A stretch of DNA of 7,676 nt from Candidatus Woesearchaeota archaeon (GTDB taxonomy: Archaea > Nanobdellota > Nanobdellia > Woesearchaeales > WJKV01). Below are positions 1 through 6,700 of the stretch, in pieces. The notes beneath the pieces were generated by a model. The model had not been told where the DNA came from. It saw nothing but the letters and a program-made list of their open reading frames with translations, and did not search any database. Within the stretch, counting starts at the first letter, position 1. Each line of letters begins with the position of its first letter. Made by a program: the position numbers and the translations under genes. Where the stretch lies: NCBI GenBank assembly GCA_019323355.1, contig JAHWHI010000046.1:1-7676 (forward strand), read 5' to 3'.

Positions 1-1741
1 ACAGCACAATTATCAATGCGATTATCGCAAGATATGATATCAGGCTCTTGTCAACTTTCTTCTTTGATTTTTCAAACTCCTCAAGTATCTGTGAGCTCTT
101 GTATTTCTCCTCACTTTTCTGCAGGTTACTCTCTTTTTCATTTATCAGATTGACAGCGACTTTCTTGTCTGGAAATTCGTATATGCCTATCTCGTCCATG
201 AAGATATGCTGCGCAGTGAGATATCCGGAAGGGGTGTTTACTTTTGTCGGAGTTCCCAGGTTCAATATCGTCCCGGTCTTATAATTATAATCTCCAAGAT
301 CCTGCGAGAACGCAAGATGGAATAACAGGTTATTCCAGAATATCGGATAGGAAGGCGAATATTTGAAATCATTATCCTTCTCAAAGATTCCATAATAAAC
401 TGTCTTTCCTGCACCGAGCTCTTTTACCACAACAATATCATTTTCAGAATCCTTGATCTTGGCAAGGACAACTGAGTTAGGTGCAGCTGTTGCATTGAAG
501 TATTTGGCAACACGCCCGAACTCTATATCTTTTGTGAGTTCATTTATAACTTTCGGGACTACTTCAGCAGACTCTTCATTAAGCCCATTTATTATCGCTG
601 GTATCAAAGATGTGTCAGGCATATTGTCCTGCGCTGTAAATATCACATTGTTTCCTTTTCTCACATAATTTGTTATGGACTCAAAAGTTCCAGGAAGAAG
701 TTTCGAAGCATCAAAATCATTGAAAACTACAACATCATGGTTTGGATCAGGCACAATAGGTGGGATAGCGACTTCAAGATCAACATTAGGCGAGGCTGTG
801 AGAGCGCTCTTCAGGAAAGCGTTTTCATTGTTTGTGATGAGCAATACCCTAACCCGGTTGTCTTCAGGAGTGCTGATATAGCCGATATTATCTTCAGGCA
901 TATGGTCAGTGTTCAGTATCTCTACCTTTGTCAGGCCGGGAGGAGTTGCTATTGATATTATCTCGACAGAGTTCGCAGCCATGTCAAATGTTTTCTCCAG
1001 TGTCCCGATCTTTATCGCAACAGTCTGTTCAGTATCATAAAAATTCTTGAAATATATTGTTGACTTGACCTTTCCGACGCGGATATCAGTTATTGCGAAA
1101 TTCCCTTCTTCTTTTCCGACATTGATGAAATCAACTGCAAGTCCCTTGCTCTCAGCAAGGTTCTTTGCGACAATCGGGTCAGGCCCTTCTGTGACAAGGA
1201 AATCTGATATGACAATGACCCTTCCGTCCTCTATTGTCTCGCTCGCAACAGCAATAGCATCGCCGAGGTTTGTAGAGGTTCCTTTTGGTTTCAGTCCGTT
1301 CAATATCTCGAGAGCATCGCCTCTCGACCCTCCTTCAAGGAGAGAGACTGGCGTGTTCTCAGCAAGGATGATACTTGTTCTTGACCCTATTGATTTTTTT
1401 GCTTCTGCAAGCGCCTTGGTCCATACACCGGATAATCCCATCGAAGCCGAGACATCAATGACAATCGCAGTATTTTTCGAGATCACTGTCTGGTCGACTT
1501 TGATCAATGGATCTGCGATTGAAAAGCACAAAAGCAGCAGTACAAGCAGCTGCATCAGGAAAAGCATGTCCTTCAGAAAATTTCTCAGGAAAGAACTTTT
1601 ATGCCTTGTTCCAGGATGCCTGAACAAGAACATCAGAGAAGGAACAGTGAGATCTTTAGGCCGCGGTCTGACTAGGTATAAAATGATAAACGGCACAAGG
1701 CTCGCCAGTGCATATAATCCTACTGTATTTCCCCACTCCAT
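1..1741 (-). CDS. BatA-like membrane-anchored VWA-domain protein (C-terminus cut by window edge)
   Basis: The reading frame is open from an ATG at 1741-1739 to the left edge, giving 580 residues with no stop; the C-terminus lies outside. Two hydrophobic helices come first (about 8-23 and 58-76), with a basic loop between them, as in the BatA N-terminal family. A VWA domain follows with an apparently complete metal site (MIDAS): DVSAS at 96-100, a Thr in GTSTNLGDAI around 155-157, and Asp180 in VIVISDF. Residues about 215-275 look like a beta-sandwich. Residues about 296-480 resemble the glutamine-amidotransferase-like fold often found after VWA in this family. A charged segment (535-565, EKESNLQKSEEKYK) leads into another membrane helix starting near 567. 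Known relatives work with MoxR ATPases and DUF58 proteins as metal-dependent scaffolds or chaperones; no such partner is visible, but the missing sequence lies downstream. The start is supported by a TATA box 33 bp upstream. The family call is firm; the exact role is not. Confidence 0.88.
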   Translation of the reverse strand, partial: MEWGNTVGLYALASLVPFIILYLVRPRPKDLTVPSLMFLFRHPGTRHKSSFLRNFLKDMLFLMQLLVLLLLCFSIADPLIKVDQTVISKNTAIVIDVSASMGLSGVWTKALAEAKKSIGSRTSIILAENTPVSLLEGGSRGDALEILNGLKPKGTSTNLGDAIAVASETIEDGRVIVISDFLVTEGPDPIVAKNLAESKGLAVDFINVGKEEGNFAITDIRVGKVKSTIYFKNFYDTEQTVAIKIGTLEKTFDMAANSVEIISIATPPGLTKVEILNTDHMPEDNIGYISTPEDNRVRVLLITNNENAFLKSALTASPNVDLEVAIPPIVPDPNHDVVVFNDFDASKLLPGTFESITNYVRKGNNVIFTAQDNMPDTSLIPAIINGLNEESAEVVPKVINELTKDIEFGRVAKYFNATAAPNSVVLAKIKDSENDIVVVKELGAGKTVYYGIFEKDNDFKYSPSYPIFWNNLLFHLAFSQDLGDYNYKTGTILNLGTPTKVNTPSGYLTAQHIFMDEIGIYEFPDKKVAVNLINEKESNLQKSEEKYKSSQILEEFEKSKKKVDKSLISYLAIIALIIVL

Positions 1742-1773
1742 ACCTCAAATCACTGATTCTTTAACAATAGAAC

Positions 1774-1782
1774 CTATATAAA
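1774..1782 (-). promoter_or_regulatory. TATA box for the VWA gene
   Basis: The minus strand reads TTTATATAG here, ending 32 bp upstream of the ATG at 1741. Archaeal initiation normally falls about 25 bp downstream of the box, which would give a short leader of roughly 10 nt. The leader ends in GAGGT directly touching the ATG, too close for a normal Shine-Dalgarno pairing, so initiation is probably nearly leaderless. A second TATA-like GTTTATAG lies just upstream at 1788-1795 and could serve instead, giving a longer leader. Confidence 0.6.
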
Positions 1783-1801
1783 CCTTTCTATAAACGAAAA
1801 A

Positions 1802-1809
1802 TTTATAAA
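1802..1809 (+). promoter_or_regulatory. TATA box for the Lys-tailed membrane protein gene; probable leaderless start
   Basis: The plus strand reads TTTATAAA, preceded by a purine-rich CGAAAAA that could serve as the BRE. It ends 25 bp before the ATG at 1835, so transcription should begin within a few bases of the start codon. No Shine-Dalgarno-like sequence is present between box and ATG. Together this points to a leaderless mRNA. Confidence 0.65.
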
Positions 1810-1834
1810 TGCAAAAACGCTCAACAAGTTGTAA

Positions 1835-3433
1835 ATGGGGGAAAAGATAGATGAAAAAAAGAGGTTAGTCCTAGTTCTAGTTCTTGCCTGTTTTTTAGTC
1901 CTTTTGAGTAGTTGTACTGCCCCTTCAGAGACTGCCAAGCAAGGATGTGATATCTCTGGCACATATCTGGAGTGTGACAAATGGAGTGTCTGCGCAGATA
2001 ATGTCCGGGAAAGGACATGCCGTGATCTTCTTGGCTGCCTTGAAATAAGTTCCTTCAAAGAGACGCAGGACTGTGAAATCTCTGTGAAGACAGGGGAACT
2101 AAAGACAGGGCCTGCAATCGCAGACTTCTGCAATAACGATGATGTCTGCGACAAGATAGAAAATTTCCATCTCTGCCCAAAAGACTGCAGTGCAAACGCT
2201 ATCGACGGTTTATGCAATGATGCGACAAACAATATCTGCGATCCAGACTGCGGAGTCTCTGACAAAGACTGCGTGCCAGATATCTCGAGCTTTACAACAG
2301 AGATGTCAATCAACTTCTCCCAGGAGAAGAATATCGCAAGTGTCAGGAATCTTGAGCTTGGGATAAAAAACATAGGCTCGATCAGGTTCAATGGAAAGCT
2401 GGATCTTCTGGGCCTTAATTTGAATGAAGAAGTTTCAATAGTAAAGAACAAAGTATCGTACACAAGCATGCTGAACACTTCTGCTGATATCACATTATTC
2501 AGCCTCGACCTTGAAAAGCCAGCAATACTGTTCAAGGATTCATTATGCAAGTCCTGCAAAATAAGAAGCTTCAAGAACGGAACTTTGAAGTTCACTGTGC
2601 CAGGACCAGGGGAATACTCTGCAAAAGAGACCTCCGAACTGACAACAGATGAAAAAGAGAAAGCAAAAGTACAGGACGAGGGTTCAAAATTCTATAAGAC
2701 AAAGAAATTCACGATAATAATGATCATCCTGCTCGCGATACTGATTGTATTCGGGGCATTCTATACATTTTTCAAGAACATCACTTTCCACATCCATATG
2801 CCGAAGCATGAAGAGAAAGAGATAAAGGAAAAGAAGGTTTCTCCCCCTCCCTTGATAGAGATAAAACCCTACCTGCCAGAAAAAGAGGAGAAGAGAGGCA
2901 AGAAAGAGAAAAAAGGAAAGGGAAAGAAAAAAGGAAAAAAGCATAGGGATGAAAGGATAGAGACCCGGCGGGTGGTCAGGGCCAAGGCAAGGTCTATAAA
3001 AATTGTGAAACGTCCTCCAAAGAATCCGCACAAGGTCGTCGAGGTGAAGCCAAGACCGAAAAAGAAGAAAGGCCGGGGAAAAGTAAGCTCAAAGACATTG
3101 CTCCGCATAAAATATCATCCGCAGAAAGCCAAAAGCATGTTCAAGGAAGGCGTGAAAGTGGTCAAGCAGAAGGACAAAGAGTACGAGAAGAGACTGAAAG
3201 AGCAGATACAAAAGCAGAAAGAGCACGAGAAGCTGATGAAAAAGAAAGGAAAACAAAGAAAACCAACAAAAAAGAAGAGCAAAACAAAAAAGCAAAAAAC
3301 AGCAAAGAGAAGAAAAGCTGTGAAAAAGAAAGCGAAGAGAGCATCAAAAAATATCAAAAAGGCTTCTAAAAAAAACAAAAAGTATGCTAAGAAATCAAAC
3401 AAAAAGAAACCCAAGAAAAAGAGAAAAAGATAA
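1835..3433 (+). CDS. Membrane protein with Cys-rich ectodomain and H1-like lysine-rich cytoplasmic tail
   Basis: I do not recognise a named family for this 532-residue protein. Residues 1-10 are charged, 11-26 form a hydrophobic signal, and LSSC ending at Cys27 fits a lipobox. The ectodomain holds 16 cysteines: a thrombospondin-1-like W50..C53....R.RTC62 segment, then two Cys/Asp-rich units (C99-C118 and C127-C146), a beta-rich part with NxS/T sites (about 150-260), and a C238xxC241 pair. A single transmembrane helix covers about 293-313. The tail (314-532) has a Pro patch (SPPPLIEIKPYLP), an Arg/Lys region, a predicted charged helix (about 431-468), and a terminal 64 residues with 34 Lys, 6 Arg and no Asp or Glu. 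The positive-inside rule places the tail in the cytoplasm and the cysteines outside. Binding of DNA, RNA or acidic lipid by the tail is inferred from composition only. The gene is divergent from the VWA gene and probably leaderless. The ORF is certain; function is unknown. Confidence 0.9.
   Translation: MGEKIDEKKRLVLVLVLACFLVLLSSCTAPSETAKQGCDISGTYLECDKWSVCADNVRERTCRDLLGCLEISSFKETQDCEISVKTGELKTGPAIADFCNNDDVCDKIENFHLCPKDCSANAIDGLCNDATNNICDPDCGVSDKDCVPDISSFTTEMSINFSQEKNIASVRNLELGIKNIGSIRFNGKLDLLGLNLNEEVSIVKNKVSYTSMLNTSADITLFSLDLEKPAILFKDSLCKSCKIRSFKNGTLKFTVPGPGEYSAKETSELTTDEKEKAKVQDEGSKFYKTKKFTIIMIILLAILIVFGAFYTFFKNITFHIHMPKHEEKEIKEKKVSPPPLIEIKPYLPEKEEKRGKKEKKGKGKKKGKKHRDERIETRRVVRAKARSIKIVKRPPKNPHKVVEVKPRPKKKKGRGKVSSKTLLRIKYHPQKAKSMFKEGVKVVKQKDKEYEKRLKEQIQKQKEHEKLMKKKGKQRKPTKKKSKTKKQKTAKRRKAVKKKAKRASKNIKKASKKNKKYAKKSNKKKPKKKRKR
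3239..3430 (+). other. Lysine-rich low-complexity C-terminal domain (polypurine coding tract)
   Basis: These codons encode residues 469-532 of the membrane protein: 34 Lys and 6 Arg in 64 residues, with Ala, Ser, Thr, Asn and Pro between and no acidic residue. The composition recalls the C-terminal tails of histone H1 and bacterial AlgP-type proteins, but without a clean PAKK or AAKK period. At DNA level the plus strand is almost entirely A and G, and both AAA and AAG are used, so it is not a simple DNA repeat expansion. Confidence 0.8.
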
Positions 3434-3443
3434 AATAAAAAGA
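3413..3443 (-). terminator. Oligo-U terminator candidate for the small basic protein gene
   Basis: Immediately past the stop codon of the 72-residue gene, the minus strand carries runs of T (TCTTTTTATTTTATC, then TTTTTCTCTTTTTC). Archaeal intrinsic termination relies on U-rich tracts without needing a hairpin, so this is a good terminator. Most of it is the antisense of the last lysine codons of the convergent gene. Confidence 0.5.
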
Positions 3444-3662
3444 TTATATCTTCTTAATTTTATATCCGATATTTTGCTTTGCTTTTGTTCCTCTAGGAGC
3501 TGAAACTACTTCTACATTATCTCCGGATGAGATTCCTAGTCTTGCAGGCCATTCAACGTATAATGGGGTTTCCCTGCCAGAAACTTTGATAGAGCCTCGG
3601 ACAACTCTTCCATTTTCGTGTAGTCTTGTAGAAATAACTTTTCCTCTTTGTGGCGCAGCCAT
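3444..3662 (-). CDS. Small basic beta-rich protein of unknown function (72 aa)
   Basis: The ATG at 3662-3660 is fixed by a strong Shine-Dalgarno sequence five bases upstream and a TATA box beyond it; the stop is at 3444-3446. The product has 14 Arg/Lys against 5 Asp/Glu, no cysteine and no membrane segment, so it is probably cytosolic and may bind nucleic acid. Alternating hydrophobic residues (GKVISTRL, GSIKVSG, PLYVEWP, NVEVVSA, GYKIKKI) suggest a small beta-barrel. LGISSGDNVEV at 42-52 resembles the loop-strand signature of AbrB/SpoVT-type barrels, but the rest does not match well, and an OB- or SH3-like fold is equally possible. It lies 87 bp after the activase-dehydratase gene on the same strand and converges on the Lys-tailed gene with only 10 bp between stops. 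Its own promoter argues for independent expression. The gene is very likely real; no function can be assigned. Confidence 0.8.
   Translation of the reverse strand: MAAPQRGKVISTRLHENGRVVRGSIKVSGRETPLYVEWPARLGISSGDNVEVVSAPRGTKAKQNIGYKIKKI
3451..3492 (+). terminator. Weak T-rich terminator candidate for the Lys-tailed gene
   Basis: Downstream of the stop at 3433 the plus strand becomes T-rich (TTAATTTTAT, then ATTTTGCTTTGCTTTTG), within the antisense of the convergent small gene. A short dyad, AAGAT-TAT-ATCTT, sits just before it at 3440-3452. Neither element is strong; the call rests on position and base composition. Confidence 0.3.
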
Positions 3663-3667
3663 ATTTT

Positions 3668-3675
3668 ATCACCTC
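3668..3675 (-). promoter_or_regulatory. Strong Shine-Dalgarno site for the 72-aa protein
   Basis: The minus strand reads GAGGTGAT, five bases (AAAAT) before the ATG at 3662. This matches the 16S rRNA 3' end over eight bases and decides the start codon. It contrasts with the two divergent genes to the left, which lack a properly spaced site. Confidence 0.8.
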
Positions 3676-3706
3676 AATTTTTGAATATTGCGCTATAAGA
3701 ACTCAA

Positions 3707-3715
3707 GATATATAA
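3707..3715 (-). promoter_or_regulatory. TATA box for the 72-aa protein gene
   Basis: The minus strand reads TTATATATC in the 87-bp gap behind the activase-dehydratase gene. Initiation about 25 bp downstream would give a leader of about 20 nt, which neatly includes the Shine-Dalgarno site. This suggests the small gene is expressed from its own promoter rather than only by read-through. Confidence 0.55.
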
Positions 3716-3729
3716 GCTTTTCGAGTTTT

Positions 3730-3750
3730 AAACTTCAAATTTTGAATTTT
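3730..3750. promoter_or_regulatory. AT-rich dyad between activase-dehydratase stop and small-gene TATA box
   Basis: The dyad is centred on base 3740: TTCAAA-T-TTTGAA, with outer bases also pairing except for one mismatch at 3733/3747. A one-base centre makes an RNA hairpin poor, so a symmetric protein-binding site is more plausible than a terminator. It lies 15 bp upstream of the TATA box at 3707-3715, where archaeal activators bind, and overlaps the end of the upstream gene. It could also be chance in AT-rich DNA. Confidence 0.25.
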
Positions 3751-6700
3751 CATGTGACGGGGGACGAAGGATAAGGTGCAGGCATTATCTCCTTTTTCGG
3801 CGCAACAGGAGGATGTCCCCTGATAGTCTCCCTTCTCTTCAGCCTGCACTGTTCTGCGAATGAAGCCATCTCAGACTCGATGTTCGGCGGTGCAGAGTCT
3901 CCGTACGCGAGATTTATGTACGGCATTAATTTCTCACCTACAGTGTTCGCTGACTGCCTTCTGTTGTTCATCAGGCACTGGATTGTGAATGCAGCAGCAG
4001 TTTCCTGCATGCAGCCCCAGGGGCCGACCTGCATAAGGCCTGACCTCACAGCATAGTCTCCGTCAACTTGAACAGGCTTTCCGCCATGCATTATGAATTC
4101 GTATGATTTTGCGACAGACAATGGAGATTCCCCTTCTATCTCCTTGCTCCACAATTTTCTTGGATCAAGACCATCAAGAAGTTTCCTAGGATCGTGGAAT
4201 TCTCTTCCTTTTAGATAATGTGCAAAAGGCTGCCATAAGTCCCCAATCACACCAGCAGTATACCAAAGCTTAATCCTTCCGCTCAGCCACTTCTTGGCTT
4301 TCTTGAAAAAATCAGATTTGAACGCTCTTGCTTCAAGACCAGCTTCATATGTTCTCAGCCAGTTGATATAGTCAAGCCATTCAAAAGTCGGCGCGATCAC
4401 AACTTCAAGTCCGTTTTTCTCAGCAAGCAGTATTGCATCTTCATTTGCAGGATTATGCTGCCTGACAAATATCTCCCCTTCAAAATCAACTATCGGCCTG
4501 CGTTCCCCTTGTTTTGGGATTACGCTGAACTTCTCTGCATAATCTTCCATTATCTTCACAAGACCTTTTCCAGTGTTATGTTCAAGATCATACTCTACAG
4601 CCTTGACACTCTCTCTGTAGACTCTTTCAGTCTCTCCAGAGTTGACTTCATACGGTCTTGTCCTCAAGAACGCACTCCTGAGAATATCAATTGCAGCTGT
4701 TCCCCTGTAGATCAGCAGTTTCAGTTTGTTGATCTTGCTTTTTGGAAGATCGATATCATTATAGTTAGTTGTTGAAGACGGGCTGACAACAGCGACATCT
4801 TCGTGTCCAAGTTCTTCAAGGATATCTCTTATTATAACATGATACTGGCCGAACCTGCACGGTCCGCCTGCAGACGGTTGAAAAACAGCAAGTTCCTTTT
4901 GCTGGTGCCCCATCTCCACCTTGCGCTCGACAAATGAGACAATATCTCCGACCTGCACATGCATTGGTTTGCACGCCTGTGTCGAGACAAGCTTGCTCGC
5001 CCATCTCTGGCTTTCTTTTGTCCAGGTAGGCATTACTTCTGCTTTTATATGCTCGTTGCGCAGTGCAGCTGCAAAAGCATAGGATCCCTCCCCCATATAA
5101 GGGATTCCAAGTACCCGTTCCATTCCACCTCTGACAGGAGGAGTCATGAAGAAACTGTCTTGATATACAGGGCCGCCTTTGAAATTCCTGACAATCTCAT
5201 TAAAAGCCCTGATCCTTGTTTCGAACTGCGCATTGCTGTTATGCCCGTCTGTCTGCAGAACAAGATAAGGTTTGCCAGCCATCTTTGCCAGACGGTCCAG
5301 ATGATATAACAGCATAGAGTCTGGACCGCAGTTGAAATTTGTCATAAGTACAGGAAATAATCTTGGGTGACATAATGCATGGACAAAGTCCTGGATAATC
5401 CTTTCTCCTAAGGCCCAGTACATATTCTTTACTATCTTATTGACATTCACACTCGAGCTGTCAAAATAATAAGAAGGAATTGCATTCAGACCCAGATTCG
5501 AGAAGATAACATTAGTGCTTGACGAAGCCTTCTCATCGAACAAAGTGTAACCTCTTCCGATCATCACAAAACCATAATCTTCTTCATCAGAAAGCTTGCT
5601 GATAAATTTCCTTCCAAGTTCATGCGTCTTTTTGATAAATTCAATCTGTCTCTGATTTGCAGCAGAAACTGCAGTACGTACTTCTTTTATTGAGAAACGC
5701 CCTTTGCCATAAACACGGTCCAGTTCTTTTTTCAGCGCAACATCGATCGGGCGATGTTTGTCATCAAAATGCAGGACAGGGTCTATCACATCTTCGTCGC
5801 AAAGCTGCATGCTCTGTCTTGCTGGAAAACTGATAGAAGAGCTGTGCGGGCAGAACTTCTGTCTTCTTCCATCCTCTGTGATTATGTTTGTTGCGTCTGG
5901 AATAAACAATTTCTCAACATACGGTCTCATTGCAGCTGCCTGTCCGTAAAAATCGATTGCAGGCACGCAGTTCTCAGAGAACGCGAATTCTCTTCCAAGA
6001 TTAAGTATATGATCGTCAGCTTCGTCAGAGATTACTGGCTTAAGTCCAAGCTCTTTGAAGAATTCTGTGTAAAAGATTCCTCTTTCATTTAGGAATGAGA
6101 ATGCTCTTGGGATCCCAACAGTATTTCTCCTGACAATATCTGCATTTGCGCCACTGCGTGCAGCATCTTCAATCTCTTTCTTATGATCAGCAAGTAGTTT
6201 TGCAAGACCGCTTTTCCTTATTGCGGAATTCAGCATCCGATTGTAAGTTTTGATATAATCTGTTGTCTTGTCGATATGCTCCTCCCCGGTATTTCCTTTA
6301 GGGCATCTTCCATTGGATAAAGTGACTTCGTTTCCAACAGTCATCCTGCACAATGTACAATTTCTTGTGCCGCAGTTCTCAGAACCTAATGCATCCTGGC
6401 AAGTTACATCTTCTACTTTGAATTCTAAACTGATTGCATCATAACCAATGAACCTACTATGAAACTCTTTTCCTTTTCCTTTAAGCGCATCGATCTCCTG
6501 CTTAAGGCTTATTGCAGCTCCAAAAGCACCCATCACTTCCCTGTAAGGGAATGCTTTTATCTTCTTCCCTGTAAGCTGTGCAAGAGCAGCAAGGGTTGAC
6601 TTTGATAGGAACGGACCTCCTTGTGCAGAGATGACCTCTCCGACATCTTCGTTTCCGACAAACTTTTGGACATAACCTGCGATAGCAGCATACTCTATTG

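Noticed and set aside
1742..1746. GAGGT as a Shine-Dalgarno site for the VWA gene
   Set aside because: It directly abuts the ATG, leaving no spacer for ribosome positioning.
1047..1781. Open frame of 244 codons on the plus strand
   Set aside because: It is antisense to the VWA gene, whose translation shows BatA-type membrane helices and a full MIDAS motif; this frame has no recognisable domain and runs through the divergent promoter.
1774..2595. Open frame of 273 codons on the minus strand
   Set aside because: It is antisense to the Lys-tailed gene's ectodomain; its product is Ser/Leu-rich with no domain, and its end crosses the divergent promoter region.
2869..3414. Several Phe/Leu-rich minus-strand frames that look like membrane proteins
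   Set aside because: They are the antisense of AAA/AAG lysine codons (TTT/CTT), so the hydrophobicity is a composition artefact.
3239..3430. Tandem DNA repeat or CRISPR-like array in the A/G-rich stretch
   Set aside because: No fixed repeat unit or spacer structure exists; it is low-complexity lysine coding with mixed AAA and AAG.
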